A DNA stretch of 64,000 nt, taken from assembly GCF_038049935.1 (NCBI RefSeq), contig NZ_CP145886.1:4393501-4457500 (forward strand), read 5' to 3'. This DNA comes from Rossellomorea sp. y25. GTDB lineage: Bacteria; Bacillota; Bacilli; Bacillales; Bacillaceae_B. The notes below the pieces were generated by a model. That model was not told where the DNA came from and did not search any database. It was given only the letters and a program-made list of their open reading frames with translations. Position 1 is the stretch's first letter; every line of letters begins with the position of its first letter. Shown here one piece after another: positions 48,348 through 57,741 of the stretch. The translations under genes and the position numbers were made by a program.

Positions 48348-48902
48348 TTACAACGGCAGCAACAGTTTAATCCCAAATGCAAACAAAATACTTCCGCCAA
48401 GGGCCTCACTATACGTCCCAAGTACCCCCTGAAATTTCCGTCCTATCAATAAACCGGCCCAAGTCAACACCGTGGCCGCTATTCCAAAACAGAAAAGGGC
48501 GATTGCTGTTCTGGCACCGAAAATACCCAGGGTCAGTCCGACTGAAAAGCTGTCCAAGCTGACACTCAAGGCAAAGAGTACCAATCCAAACCCTACTGGA
48601 GAAATGAGTGTCGTTTCCTCTTCCTTGAAGCTTGACATAAACATCTGAATCCCTAGAATGATCAAAAGAATTCCACCGGCATAGGCTGCAAAAGACCCGA
48701 ATTGTTCGGATAAAAATTTTCCCGTCATCATCCCGAGGAGCGGCATCCACACATGAAAGATTCCAACGACTAATCCTATATATAAAATTTGCTTTAATCT
48801 CAGCTGAAACATACCCATTCCGATTCCGATCGAAAAGGCATCCATCCCAAGAGCAAATGCCATTAACATCAAGGTAATCAGTTCTCCAATAATTGTTGTC
48901 AT
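48348..48902 (-). CDS. mntP: Manganese efflux pump MntP
   Basis: MntP/YwlD family, 184 residues and six helices, exporting Mn2+ across the membrane. The two halves each carry the metal-site aspartate motif: [16 protein letters not shown] (about 16-31) and [17 protein letters not shown] (about 112-128). I start it at ATG 48902, ten bases after GGAGGGGG; the open frame continues to 48926. It lies between ywlC and ywlE as in B. subtilis. No manganese riboswitch is visible in the 150 bases upstream. Confidence 0.93.
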   Translation of the reverse strand: MTTIIGELITLMLMAFALGMDAFSIGIGMGMFQLRLKQILYIGLVVGIFHVWMPLLGMMTGKFLSEQFGSFAAYAGGILLIILGIQMFMSSFKEEETTLISPVGFGLVLFALSVSLDSFSVGLTLGIFGARTAIALFCFGIAATVLTWAGLLIGRKFQGVLGTYSEALGGSILFAFGIKLLLPL

Positions 48903-49039
48903 CTTTGTTTTTCCCCCTCCGGACATGCCTACAGAACAAATGTATGCACGTCCCAGGGAAAATAGAATGAGAAATGGAGTGGAGATTGGGCATTATTGTA
49001 AAAACCTTGTTGCTATAGTGAATATTGGTCCTCTCACAA

Positions 49040-49072
49040 AGAAACCCTACGGTTCTCTCAAACCATAGGGGC
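49040..49072 (-). terminator. Terminator of ywlC
   Basis: CCCTACGGTT pairs (one mismatch) with AACCATAGGG; on the minus strand TTTCTTTG follows. Confidence 0.6.
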
Positions 49073-49078
49073 AAAACA

Positions 49079-50119
49079 TTATCCTTTCATCACCCGATAC
49101 CCGGCCGCTTTCTGAAGTCGGTTCATAATCGCTAAACCAACTCCTTCTTCCGGAAACATTTCGGAAAAAATAATATCCACGTTACTTCTATTAAAAGTGC
49201 GCAGTGTATCATAAAGATTTTGTGCGACTGTACTCAGGTCTTCTCTTCGACCAACGGATAGAATGACGTCTGCTTGAAAGTCATTCACAAATTCTTCTGT
49301 TGTTAACACACCTACTCTGAGACCCTCTTCCTTCTTAATGTCTACTAATTTCTGAAGGTCCGCCCTCGTACCGTCCACTAAATAAACGGGAGCGTCGGGA
49401 GCATAGTGCGTATACTTCATACCTGGGGATTTCGGAGCCCCTTTCCCTTCTTTTAATGAGGGATCTACTTCCACCTTACCGACTACTTCTTCCAGCTGTT
49501 CTTTCGTGACTCCTCCGGGACGTAAAATAATCGGGCTTGGTCCGGTGCAATCTACAACCGTCGACTCAACGCCTACACCCGTTTCTCCTCCGTCGACCAC
49601 TCCTGCAATTCGGTCTTCCAAATCATCGATGACATGCTGAGCCGTTGTCGGACTTGGTTTCCCTGAGCGGTTCGCACTTGGAGCCGCAATCGGGAGTCCT
49701 GATGCTTCAATGATTGCCAGGGCAACAGGGTGATCAGGCATCCGGATCCCCACGGTCGGTAAACCCGCTGTTACCTTTTCAGAAAATACGTTTTTCTTAT
49801 TTTTAAAAATAATGGTTAACGGACCCGGCCAAAAAGCATCGATGAGGCTCGCTGCATCCTCAGGAACTTCCGCCACCAATCCTTCCAGCTGATCTCTATT
49901 TGATATGTGGACAATCAGTGGGTTATCCGATGGTCTTCCCTTTGCTTCGAAGATTTTCTCCACAGCACAATCTGATTTCGCATTCGCACCCAGACCATAA
50001 ACCGTCTCTGTCGGGAAGGCCACCACCTCATTCTGTTGAAGAACCTTCGCTGCATCCACAATTTGTGGATAACTTTTATTGTTATCCACATCACTTTCCA
50101 CAATCCAGTGTTTCATCAT
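49079..50119 (-). CDS. ywlC: Threonylcarbamoyl-AMP synthase YwlC (TsaC/Sua5)
   Basis: Makes threonylcarbamoyl-AMP from Thr, bicarbonate and ATP, the first step of t6A formation on tRNA. 346 residues: the YrdC domain (about 14-205, with AFPTETVYGLGANA and KGRPSDNPLIVHI) and the C-terminal Sua5 Rossmann-like domain (about 225-346). ATG 50119 lies nine bases after AGGTGG; the open frame extends upstream to 50152 without an RBS. The first codons overlap exact DnaA boxes (50064-50072 and 50082-50090), part of a larger DnaA-box cluster. In B. subtilis DnaA is known to bind the ywlC promoter region. Confidence 0.94.
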   Translation of the reverse strand: MMKHWIVESDVDNNKSYPQIVDAAKVLQQNEVVAFPTETVYGLGANAKSDCAVEKIFEAKGRPSDNPLIVHISNRDQLEGLVAEVPEDAASLIDAFWPGPLTIIFKNKKNVFSEKVTAGLPTVGIRMPDHPVALAIIEASGLPIAAPSANRSGKPSPTTAQHVIDDLEDRIAGVVDGGETGVGVESTVVDCTGPSPIILRPGGVTKEQLEEVVGKVEVDPSLKEGKGAPKSPGMKYTHYAPDAPVYLVDGTRADLQKLVDIKKEEGLRVGVLTTEEFVNDFQADVILSVGRREDLSTVAQNLYDTLRTFNRSNVDIIFSEMFPEEGVGLAIMNRLQKAAGYRVMKG

Positions 50120-50517
50120 TTCCGTCATCCACCTTTTTATTTCAACACTCAAACAGTGTGTATAAATACTGAATTAACAAGCGTTCAACTATCGTACTCT
50201 TTTGAAAGTATAAAAGAAACCCCAAAAATTCTCAAGTATTGTCCACAAAACGTTAATAAAATACTACAGACTGTGGATAAACCTGTGGATGGTGTGAATA
50301 ATTCTGAAAAAAGAGATATTTACGTTAGTGAATGGCACCTTACGTTTTTTGTCGAATTTTACACATAAAAAAACTGAATCATTTCTTAATAAAAATGATT
50401 CAGTCTACTAGCAGACTACTATCGCAAAATAGTTTATTGCAGTGGAAATTTGTCGAAACCTCTCATTTCACCCTAAAGATCAAGCCTCATCGCAATGCAG
50501 TTATCCACTGTGGATAA
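50052..50517. promoter_or_regulatory. DnaA-box cluster spanning ywlC and ywlB
   Basis: Exact TTATCCACA boxes: 50064-50072 (-), 50082-50090 (+), 50272-50280 (-) and 50509-50517 (-). One-mismatch boxes: 50239-50247 (TTGTCCACA) and 50501-50509 (TTATCCACT). Weaker matches lie at 50052 and 50284. The outer boxes are inside the start of ywlC and the end of ywlB; the intergenic stretch 50120-50365 otherwise holds no gene. Confidence 0.85.
50366..50404 (-). terminator. Terminator of ywlB
   Basis: ACTGAATCATTT pairs perfectly with AAATGATTCAGT; on the minus strand seven T follow. Confidence 0.9.
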
Positions 50518-50916
50518 CTTTTTAGCGTGAACAAAATTCTTCAGTTCATCCACAAAAGGTTCTTTTTCCTGTTGAAAACCTAATAGGTCAAAGAAATTTA
50601 GCGACGCTTTCCGATTGGATATTAAGTAAAGGCGCGTAAGTTCTTTCTCTTTCGCCAATTTTAAAATCTCTTGAAATAGAGCAAACAATTCCTCACTTTC
50701 AAAAGAAGAAGTCACAACGAGTGAGCGCAGAAGACCGATTTTATCCTGAACTTCGATCCCAAGTGTTCCAATCAACTGCTTCTCTGAGTCTTCCACTACT
50801 AAAAAACAATCAACACTATTTTTAATGCCTTCTGTACTTAAACCCGCTTTCGTTAAGAAGGCTACTACTTCATGAATATCTTCCTGTGTTGCCTGGCGAA
50901 TCACTTTTAACATCAT
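50473..50916 (-). CDS. ywlB: GNAT-like acetyltransferase YwlB
   Basis: GNAT-fold protein of 147 residues (B. subtilis YwlB position, between ywlC and spoIIR). Beta-strand pattern LIGTLGIEVQDKIGLLRSLVV (about 47-67) is the core sheet. KASLNFFDLLGFQ (about 104-116) is the usual end of the acetyl-CoA site. The typical Q/RxxGxG/A loop is poorly conserved, so activity is uncertain. GGGAGG stands five bases before the ATG. Its last 20 codons contain a palindromic pair of DnaA boxes (50501-50517). Confidence 0.8.
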   Translation of the reverse strand: MMLKVIRQATQEDIHEVVAFLTKAGLSTEGIKNSVDCFLVVEDSEKQLIGTLGIEVQDKIGLLRSLVVTSSFESEELFALFQEILKLAKEKELTRLYLISNRKASLNFFDLLGFQQEKEPFVDELKNFVHAKKLSTVDNCIAMRLDL

Positions 50917-51011
50917 TTCTTCCTCCCTTTTCTATCATCCCCTAGTGTTAATGTATGAGGGAAAGGAGAGAATAGAACAGGTTGTTGTGAAAAAATACTA
51001 GAAAGATAGGC

Positions 51012-51042
51012 ATAAAAATAGCTTCATCTCATGGATGAAGCT
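51012..51042 (-). terminator. Terminator of spoIIR
   Basis: AGCTTCATC pairs with GATGAAGCT around TCATG/ATG; TATTTTTATG follows on the minus strand. Confidence 0.8.
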
Positions 51043-51049
51043 CTACATT

Positions 51050-51916
51050 TTACTTATTGAATAATCCTTTGAAAAGATCTACCACGAAGAAGCGGACCTT
51101 AACCTCTTCCTCTTCTCCTTCTTCAACGAAGACTGCTTCCGTCTCTGTTTTCACGCTGCTTACTTTTACTAGAAGCTCTTCTTTTGTTTCATCTGCAGCT
51201 ACTGCTTCTTCCGTCATTTCTGCTTCCACTGCTTCCAGCTCGACTCCTTTATAAGCAATCACATCTTCCATTTCAGTTTCAGGAGATTTCATTTCTTCTA
51301 CATCCGAATCCATTTCCGAAATCCCATTGACATCTTCCTCATCTTCAGGATCCACTTCGGTGATCTCATTTCCACTGGCTTCTACTTTCGTTTCAAATCC
51401 AGGACTTCTTACCGCATTTCCAGTCGAGAAATCAAGGAAGCATAGAGGCGGATAAAGGACACACCACCAGTTCGCTCCTTCTCCTGCACCCAGTGTAATC
51501 AACACGGCTTCGTATTCACCTGCCGGGTATAGATACTGACCATATAATTTGGTAGGAAACTCAACTTTTCCAAAATCAATTTTCACCGATTGATCTAAAC
51601 CTTGCTCAGCGACAACCTCTTCCGCAATTTTCTGCAGCTCTGGTAAACCTGCTTTAATCACTGATTTCGCCTCTTCTTGTGATGTAAGAGTCTCTACCCA
51701 ATTCGTAATCTCTTTATTTACTTCATCACGAACGAGTCTTTTGACGTTTTGATCCTGTTCCAGATCACTGTTTGCCAGAATCCGAAGTCGAATCGCTTCT
51801 TCCGGGATCACCATCGTCTCCTGGGCCGCCATTTCCTGCTTTGGTATATATAAACTTAGAATCGTTCCTAATGATAGAATCAAGATATACAATAACACCG
51901 TATGTTTTGTTTTCAT
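51050..51916 (-). CDS. spoIIR: SpoIIR, forespore signal for sigma-E activation
   Basis: Secreted forespore protein of 288 residues that triggers SpoIIGA to process pro-sigma-E in the mother cell. A signal or anchor helix (about 8-25) precedes the conserved SpoIIR region (about 37-175: EEAIRLRILANSDLEQDQ, LYGQYLYPAGEYEAVLITLG, GEGANWWCVLYPPLCFLD). Residues about 180-270 are a non-conserved acidic spacer (E, D, M, S rich), followed by a basic/aromatic end VRFFVVDLFKGLF. SpoIIR in B. subtilis is about 224 residues, so the acidic part is extra length. RBS AGGGGGAGAT. Confidence 0.93.
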   Translation of the reverse strand: MKTKHTVLLYILILSLGTILSLYIPKQEMAAQETMVIPEEAIRLRILANSDLEQDQNVKRLVRDEVNKEITNWVETLTSQEEAKSVIKAGLPELQKIAEEVVAEQGLDQSVKIDFGKVEFPTKLYGQYLYPAGEYEAVLITLGAGEGANWWCVLYPPLCFLDFSTGNAVRSPGFETKVEASGNEITEVDPEDEEDVNGISEMDSDVEEMKSPETEMEDVIAYKGVELEAVEAEMTEEAVAADETKEELLVKVSSVKTETEAVFVEEGEEEEVKVRFFVVDLFKGLFNK

Positions 51917-52016
51917 TTTTATCTCCCCCTCAGTAAAACAGTCTAGTCAAAAAGGGGAAATCTTAAACTAGTAAAATAACATTTTGGGTGTGGAAATTTG
52001 GCCAGGGGGACTTTTT

Positions 52017-52087
52017 GAAAATAAAATCTTGTTTTTGAAAATATGTGGGCTGTTTTTGAAAATATAACTTCAGTTTTGAAAATAAAC
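52017..52087 (-). repeat. Phrase array F: core TTTTTGAAAATA, period 20-21 bp
   Basis: Four cores start at 52017, 52037, 52058 and 52078 (20, 21, 20 apart), the same core and orientation as array C. It lies between the spoIIR start and the prmC terminator. Confidence 0.85.
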
Positions 52088-52152
52088 ATGACGACGAGCA
52101 GGTCAGAGCAGAAGCGAGAATCTATATTTATCCAGATCCATTCCAATTTTTC

Positions 52153-52190
52153 AAAAAAACACCCCCGATCATCACAATCGAAGGCACACT
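52153..52190 (-). terminator. Terminator of prfA-prmC
   Basis: Minus-strand CCTTCGAT...ATCGGGGG stem continued by GTGTG/CACAC-type pairing, then seven T. Confidence 0.6.
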
Positions 52191-52193
52191 TCC

Positions 52194-53060
52194 TTATTTT
52201 CTTACACAAAACACCATGCGATCTTTCCCATTGATATCATGAACGACTTCCGTTTCCGCGTCCGGGAAGGTCTTGCGCAGCAGATCCGCCACAGTCTCTC
52301 CCTGCCCGACGCCGACTTCGAAACCGATCAGACATTTTTCCTTCATCACACGAGGCAACTCATCCATGAAACGTTTATATAAATCATAGCCATCTTCCCC
52401 ACCGAACAAAGCAAGTTCCGGCTCATGATCGATCACGATATCTGATAGAGTTTCCCGATCCGTCAAGGGAATGTACGGAGGGTTCGATAACAGAATATCC
52501 AGCTTCACACCATCTGCGATCAAAGGCTGTAACAGATCCCCTGCGAAAAAACGGACATCCGCCCCGAGCTTCGAGCTATTCTCACCCGCAACCGCCAGTG
52601 CTTCATTCGAAATATCGACGGCCATCATCTCAAGAGGCAAGCGCTTCGACTCAAGCTTCAACGTAACGGCAATCGCTCCGCTGCCCGTTCCGACATCGGC
52701 AGCCTTAAGAGGAGGGACCGTTTCACCAAATAAATCCTTCATCTTCTCCAGACCATAGTAAATAAGCTCTTCCGTCTCCGGCCTCGGAATCAGCACATGC
52801 TCATTCACCACAAACTCCCGACCATAAAACTCCTCAACCCCGATAATATGCTGAATCGGCACCCCGCCTACATGCTCCCGGATCCCATTCTGAAACTCTT
52901 CCCAACTCTCTTGAGGGACGGACCTCCGCTGTTCTGCCAGCAGTTGTGACCGTGACATTCCCATTAGATGCCGTAAGTAGATTTCTCCCACATTTTCATC
53001 ACGGCCATTTTCGACTAAAAAAGAAGAAGCCCATTTCAGGGCTTCAAATACCGTCACCAT
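52194..53060 (-). CDS. prmC: Release-factor glutamine methyltransferase PrmC
   Basis: N5-glutamine methyltransferase of 288 residues that methylates the GGQ glutamine of release factors. A helical N-terminal domain (1-85) precedes the Rossmann SAM domain: VGTGSGAIAVTL (about 119-130), then the substrate motif NPPYIPL (about 193-199). It starts two bases after prfA ends, so the enzyme and its substrate are coupled. One copy of the dispersed 12-mer lies in the N-terminal domain (52914-52925, encoding RSVPQ) at a position where B. subtilis PrmC has an unrelated sequence of equal length. Confidence 0.95.
   Translation of the reverse strand: MVTVFEALKWASSFLVENGRDENVGEIYLRHLMGMSRSQLLAEQRRSVPQESWEEFQNGIREHVGGVPIQHIIGVEEFYGREFVVNEHVLIPRPETEELIYYGLEKMKDLFGETVPPLKAADVGTGSGAIAVTLKLESKRLPLEMMAVDISNEALAVAGENSSKLGADVRFFAGDLLQPLIADGVKLDILLSNPPYIPLTDRETLSDIVIDHEPELALFGGEDGYDLYKRFMDELPRVMKEKCLIGFEVGVGQGETVADLLRKTFPDAETEVVHDINGKDRMVFCVRK
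52914..52925 (+). repeat. Dispersed 12-mer AGGGACGGACCT inside prmC
   Basis: Exact copy, opposite in strand to the gene, written into codons for RRSVPQ. Confidence 0.75.
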
Positions 53061-53062
53061 GA

Positions 53063-54133
53063 CTACTCTTCCAGTCTTTCAAGAAGTTTGGATTGGTCTT
53101 CGATAATCAATGCATCGATGACTTCATCCATCTTTCCTTCAAGGATTTGGTCGAGCTTTTGGATCGTCAATCCGATGCGGTGATCCGTGACGCGGTTTTG
53201 TGGGAAATTGTACGTACGGATACGTTCGGAACGATCACCTGTACCAACGGCTGATTTACGGTTTGCATCGTATTCAGCTTGAACTTCACGTTGGAATTTA
53301 TCGTAAACGCGTGCACGTAATACTTTCATTGCCTTCTCTTTGTTCTTGATTTGCGACTTTTCATCCTGACATGAAACGACTACACCTGTCGGCAAGTGAG
53401 TCAGACGCACAGCAGACATGGTTGTATTAACACTCTGTCCTCCCGGGCCACTGGATGCGAAGGTATCGACACGGATATCTTTGTCGTGAATATCCACTTC
53501 GACCTCTTCCGCTTCTGGCAGGCAGGCCACCGTTGCGGTCGACGTATGAATACGTCCGCCGGATTCTGTTTCAGGTACACGTTGCACCCGGTGTGCTCCG
53601 TTTTCGTATTTCATTTTGGAGAATGCGCCATTTCCGTTGATCATAAAGATAATCTCTTTATATCCACCAACACCAGTGGAGTTCGCTTCCATCACTTCGG
53701 TCTTCCAGCCTTGCGATTCTGCATAGCGACTGTACATACGGTATAAGTCACCAGCAAACAGGGCTGCTTCATCTCCACCTGCAGCACCACGTACCTCCAT
53801 GATTACGTTCTTATCATCGTTCGGGTCTTTCGGGATCAATAATATTTTCAGACGGGCTTCCAATGCTTCAATTTGTTCTTCAAGCTCGGAAACTTCTTCT
53901 TTCACCATTTCACGCATATCAGCATCAAGCTTATCATCCAACATCGCCTTAGCGTCTTTATACTGTCCAGTAAGTTCTTTATATTCTCGATATGCTTCTA
54001 CCGTTGCTTGGATGTCTGATTGCTCTTTCGAATAATCTCTTAGCTTCTTTGGGTCATTCACAATTTCTGGATCACTCAATAGTTCATTTAACTTATCATA
54101 GCGATCTTCCACTGCTTGTAAACGATCGAACAC
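53063..54133 (-). CDS. prfA: Peptide chain release factor 1
   Basis: RF1 of 356 residues, releasing peptides at UAA and UAG. The codon-reading tripeptide region lies in domain 2 ([19 protein letters not shown], with the P-x-T-type anticodon loop at about 184-186), and the catalytic GGQ is in [12 protein letters not shown] (about 228-239). Directly coupled to prmC. AGGTGAATAG precedes the ATG. Its position near tdk and rpmE matches B. subtilis. Confidence 0.97.
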   Translation of the reverse strand: MFDRLQAVEDRYDKLNELLSDPEIVNDPKKLRDYSKEQSDIQATVEAYREYKELTGQYKDAKAMLDDKLDADMREMVKEEVSELEEQIEALEARLKILLIPKDPNDDKNVIMEVRGAAGGDEAALFAGDLYRMYSRYAESQGWKTEVMEANSTGVGGYKEIIFMINGNGAFSKMKYENGAHRVQRVPETESGGRIHTSTATVACLPEAEEVEVDIHDKDIRVDTFASSGPGGQSVNTTMSAVRLTHLPTGVVVSCQDEKSQIKNKEKAMKVLRARVYDKFQREVQAEYDANRKSAVGTGDRSERIRTYNFPQNRVTDHRIGLTIQKLDQILEGKMDEVIDALIIEDQSKLLERLEE

Positions 54134-54248
54134 AGCTATTCACCTCAATTTTAGTCCATAACAGTCTAATTATATTATATGGTGCATGTAAACACAAGGA
54201 GGATCGGGATCAGGCAGAAGGCATAAAGTGGTGGATATTATGTAGAAG

Positions 54249-54278
54249 GCAAGCAGATCAGCATACAGACCTGCTTGC
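54249..54278. terminator. Hairpin between prfA and the lipoprotein gene
   Basis: GCAAGCAG pairs with CTGCTTGC around 14 bases. The T-tract (six T) lies on the + side, overlapping the end of the lipoprotein gene, so its use as a terminator for the minus-strand gene is uncertain. Confidence 0.45.
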
Positions 54279-54284
54279 ACTTTT

Positions 54285-54737
54285 TTATCTTTCGGTGATT
54301 TTCACATTAACATTGAACCTTGGGATGGCTTTTTCTAATCTCTCTTTTAACATCGCTTCTTCTTTATCCGTCTCAGCCATGCTCATTTCATTCTGTGTAT
54401 GTGCCGTCACCCACATTTGTTCGCCATTGATCCAGACTTCATCTGGTTCAAAGTTGGAATATTCCCTCACAACCTCACGTGCTTTGTCTTCATACACGCC
54501 AGTTGTCGTCGAAGTTGTGCCTGGTGAGTTCGTCAGGTTTGGAAAGTTCGGGTTTTCATTTGTCGTATTTCTGACGCTTCTATCTTGACGATCATTCATA
54601 TCATCTTTTCGATTATCAATGAATCGTGTACCATTTTGATCCTCGTGCATACCGAATTCTGATTCCTGATTCACTCCACACGCGGTGATTAAAATGAAGA
54701 ATACGGTAAAGGATAAAGCTAACAGTAGTTTTTTCAT
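54285..54737 (-). CDS. YhcN/YlaJ-type sporulation lipoprotein
   Basis: Lipoprotein of 150 residues. The signal peptide ends in LITACG (lipid Cys about 20). A disordered N/T/D/R-rich stretch (about 25-85) precedes the YhcN/YlaJ domain (about 85-150: VYEDKAREVVREYSNFEPDEVWINGEQMWVTA split over two strands). Members of this family are made in sporulation or germination in several Bacilli; a definite role is not known. Start ATG 54737 lies eight bases after AGGAGG; the open frame to 54788 is unsupported. Confidence 0.8.
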   Translation of the reverse strand: MKKLLLALSFTVFFILITACGVNQESEFGMHEDQNGTRFIDNRKDDMNDRQDRSVRNTTNENPNFPNLTNSPGTTSTTTGVYEDKAREVVREYSNFEPDEVWINGEQMWVTAHTQNEMSMAETDKEEAMLKERLEKAIPRFNVNVKITER

Positions 54738-54848
54738 GCTTTCACACCTCCTGTTTTTAGGATTTCCTACAGGAAAGTGCTTATGCACTTAAAGTTTGGA
54801 GTGCTTCGGGGTAAGTATCGCATTTTCAATAAGTTGAAATGAGCCAAA

Positions 54849-54874
54849 TAAAAAAAGCCCTAAATAAAGGGCTT
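54849..54874 (-). terminator. Terminator of tdk
   Basis: AAGCCCT pairs with AGGGCTT around TTATTT; seven T follow on the minus strand. Confidence 0.85.
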
Positions 54875-54884
54875 CATTCACTAT

Positions 54885-55496
54885 TTAAACTTCCTTCACC
54901 ATATCAGGTGTCACGCTCATTCCAGTTGGAACTTCATGGTGATGACGGCATCTTGGCTCATAAGCTTCAGATGCACCCACAAGGATGATGGGGTCATCAT
55001 AGCAAGCTGGTTCGCCGTTGATTAATCGTTGCGTTCGACTTGCAGGAGAGCCGCAGACTGCACAAACGGCTTGAAGTTTTGTCACTTGCTCGGCAATGGA
55101 CATTAAATCAGGCATCGGACCGAATGGTTCTCCGCGGAAATCCTGATCAAGTCCTGCGAGGATGACACGATACCCACTGTTTGCTAATTTTTGGACGACC
55201 TCTACAATGCCTTCGTCAAAAAATTGAACCTCATCAATAGCAACTACATCTACCTCAGGATTCAGGTCATCGAGAATCACATTTGAACCCTCGACTGCTT
55301 TGGCGATTACAGAGGTACCGTTATGAGATACAACCGATTCATCGCTATAGCGATTATCTAGTTTTGGCTTATACACAGCAATTTCTTGTTTAGCAAATTG
55401 AGTGCGTCGTACCCTGCGGATCAGTTCTTCGGATTTCCCTGAGAACATGCTGCCGCAAATGACTTCTACCCAACCCGTTTGTTTCATGACATACAC
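54885..55496 (-). CDS. tdk: Thymidine kinase
   Basis: Type II (TK1-like) thymidine kinase of 203 residues, phosphorylating thymidine to TMP for salvage. Walker [17 protein letters not shown] (about 13-28), Walker [12 protein letters not shown] (about 82-92), the lasso region, and the structural zinc ligands CAVCGSPA (about 143-150) and CRHHH (about 186-190) are all present. AAGGAGAGG precedes the start; MKQTGW three codons on is an alternative start. Confidence 0.96.
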   Translation of the reverse strand: MYVMKQTGWVEVICGSMFSGKSEELIRRVRRTQFAKQEIAVYKPKLDNRYSDESVVSHNGTSVIAKAVEGSNVILDDLNPEVDVVAIDEVQFFDEGIVEVVQKLANSGYRVILAGLDQDFRGEPFGPMPDLMSIAEQVTKLQAVCAVCGSPASRTQRLINGEPACYDDPIILVGASEAYEPRCRHHHEVPTGMSVTPDMVKEV

Positions 55497-55627
55497 GAAA
55501 GCGCCTCTCCTTCCTTATACAATATTCTATAGAAAACAGCCTGACTGTTAGTAAAAACGGACTACTCTTTAGTATAAAGCATTCCTTTATGTACGGGAAT
55601 AATGCTTGATTTTCAGTAATTTGGCAG

Positions 55628-55662
55628 AAAAAAAGAGGCACAGCTCAATTGGAACTGCCTCT
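55628..55662 (-). terminator. Distal terminator of rpmE
   Basis: AGAGGCA pairs with TGCCTCT (13-base loop) with seven T on the minus strand. It stands 32 bases downstream of another terminator hairpin. Confidence 0.75.
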
Positions 55663-55693
55663 ATTTCTTCAACCATTTGCTTTAAAGAGAATA

Positions 55694-55729
55694 AAAAACA
55701 GGCAAGCATGAAGATCCTTGCCTGTTTTT
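55694..55729. terminator. Proximal, bidirectional terminator of rpmE
   Basis: AAAAACAGGCAAG pairs perfectly with CTTGCCTGTTTTT around a 10-base loop. Confidence 0.9.
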
Positions 55730-55807
55730 CTAATAGAAGAGAAGTGACAATCTCATATCTTTATGCCTTACGCACAAAGAAATTTGATATGACCTTCCAG
55801 CTCTTCA

Positions 55808-56020
55808 TTATTGTTGTTGATTTTTAAGACCGTATTTTTTGTTGAAACGGTCAACACGTCCACCAGCGTCAGCGAATTTCTGACGTCCTGTGTAGAATGG
55901 ATGGCATTCAGAACATACCTCAACGCGCATTTCTTCCGCTACAGAACCAGTTTCAAATTCGTTACCGCAAGCACAGCTAACTTTGATCGTGTTGTACTTT
56001 GGATGAATTCCTGATTTCAT
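55808..56020 (-). CDS. rpmE: Ribosomal protein L31 (zinc-binding type)
   Basis: Large-subunit protein L31 of 70 residues. It has the four-cysteine zinc type (CACG at about 16-19 and CSEC at about 36-39) followed by [10 protein letters not shown] and VDRFNKKYG. In B. subtilis the zinc-containing RpmE is used in zinc-replete growth and replaced by YtiA under starvation. MKSGIHPKY at 56020 is preceded by AAGGAG at nine bases, so I prefer it to the ATG at 56029, which overlaps the RBS. Confidence 0.95.
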   Translation of the reverse strand: MKSGIHPKYNTIKVSCACGNEFETGSVAEEMRVEVCSECHPFYTGRQKFADAGGRVDRFNKKYGLKNQQQ

Positions 56021-56233
56021 TTCTTTCATCTCCTTCCGCCCTGAATCATCTGAAACAGAGTAATTTATTACGAAGATATATGTGATATGAGCATAAGCAT
56101 GAGAGTTATAGCCAGCCCCTTACCACATCCAGTTTTTAAAAACACATTGACACTATTATAACAAGGACAAGTAATATTTGCAACCTGAAAAATTGGAAGT
56201 TACAGACATCGTTCCAATCATTCGATTACTAGA

Positions 56234-57499
56234 TTAACGCTTCTTCGACTCTTCTGTCAACACATTGAAAAACTCTTCATTCGTCTTCGATTGCTTCAGC
56301 TTGCGCATAAGCTTCTCAGCGAAATCAGGCTGATCGGACATCGCTTTACGGATTGCCCATAGCTTTTCAAGATGATCCGGTTTGATCAGAAGTTCTTCTC
56401 TACGAGTTCCGGAACGACGGATGTCGATGGCCGGGAAAATACGTCTTTCAGCAAGAGAACGATCAAGATGAAGCTCTAAGTTCCCTGTTCCTTTGAACTC
56501 TTCATAAATGACATCGTCCATGCGGGATCCTGTATCCACTAGCGCAGTAGCGAGAACTGTCAAGCTTCCGCCTTCTTCAATGTTACGTGCAGCACCGAAG
56601 AATCGTTTCGGACGGTGGAACGCCGCAGGATCAATACCTCCGGATAGCGTTCGTCCACTTGGAGGGATGACCAGGTTATAAGCACGGGCTAAACGAGTGA
56701 TACTATCCATCAGAATGATCACATCACGTTTGTGCTCCACTAAACGCATCGCGCGCTCAAGAACAAGTTCTGCCACTTTGATGTGATTTTCCGGTACTTC
56801 ATCAAATGTAGAGCTTACGACTTCTGCTTCTACAGAACGTTCGATATCCGTTACTTCCTCTGGACGCTCATCGATCAGAAGAATGATTAATTCCGCTTCA
56901 GGATGATTCGTTGTGATCGAGTTTGCGATCTCTTTGATCAGCATCGTCTTACCGGCTTTAGGTGGCGCAACGACTAAACCACGTTGTCCAAAACCGACAG
57001 GCGCGATAAGGTCCATGATGCGCGTTGAGATTTTGTTCGGTGTTGTTTCAAGTTTCATTTGACGGTCAGGATATAAAGGCGTGAGACCTGGGAAATGGAC
57101 ACGTTCTTTCGCGGATTCCGGTTCTTCTCCATTGACCATTTCAACATGAAGCAGTCCGAAATAACGTTCGTTTTCCTTCGGAGGACGCACTTTCCCTGAT
57201 ACTTTATCCCCGTTACGAAGGTCGAAACGGCGGATTTGTGATGCAGAAATATAAATATCCTCAGAGCTTGGTGAATAATTGATCGGTCTTAAGAAACCGA
57301 AGCCCTCTGATTGGATGATTTCAAGAACACCTTCCATAAAGAAGAAGCCTTCTTGTTCTGCACGAACTTTAAGGATAGCGAAAATCAATTCTTTTTTTGT
57401 TAATTTACTATAATAAGAAACTTTGTATTGTTTGGCTAGCTCGTAAAGCTCTTTAAGCTTCATATTTTCTAAGCTAGAGATTGTTAACTCTTCCATCAT
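56234..57499 (-). CDS. rho: Transcription termination factor Rho
   Basis: Hexameric RNA helicase of 421 residues. An N-terminal helix bundle (LENMKLKELYELAKQYKV...) and cold-shock RNA-binding domain (about 55-120, EGFGFLRP) precede the RecA-type ATPase. Walker A is APPKAGKTMLI (about 178-188), Walker B VIILMDSITRLARA (about 260-273), and the Q/R-loop region is intact. No large insertion domain. The start is MMEEL; the RBS is weak (GTGGTG). Confidence 0.96.
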   Translation of the reverse strand: MMEELTISSLENMKLKELYELAKQYKVSYYSKLTKKELIFAILKVRAEQEGFFFMEGVLEIIQSEGFGFLRPINYSPSSEDIYISASQIRRFDLRNGDKVSGKVRPPKENERYFGLLHVEMVNGEEPESAKERVHFPGLTPLYPDRQMKLETTPNKISTRIMDLIAPVGFGQRGLVVAPPKAGKTMLIKEIANSITTNHPEAELIILLIDERPEEVTDIERSVEAEVVSSTFDEVPENHIKVAELVLERAMRLVEHKRDVIILMDSITRLARAYNLVIPPSGRTLSGGIDPAAFHRPKRFFGAARNIEEGGSLTVLATALVDTGSRMDDVIYEEFKGTGNLELHLDRSLAERRIFPAIDIRRSGTRREELLIKPDHLEKLWAIRKAMSDQPDFAEKLMRKLKQSKTNEEFFNVLTEESKKR

Positions 57500-57741
57500 G
57501 ACACCACGCTTTATTAATTTGTCCTACCTAAAATAAATAAAAAGAAGGGTAGATTTTTCTAAAAATGAAGAAATATGTTGAAGCATAAACTAATAGAAAA
57601 AATGCTGAAGATAAAAACCTTATCTATTGTAACCATACTTTTAATCAAGAATCAATGACTGGGTAAAAAAAGGAAGGTAATTTTGTAGATAGGCAGCATT
57701 TCTTCACCTATGAAGAAAAAAAGTGAGTGATAAGAGTAGTC

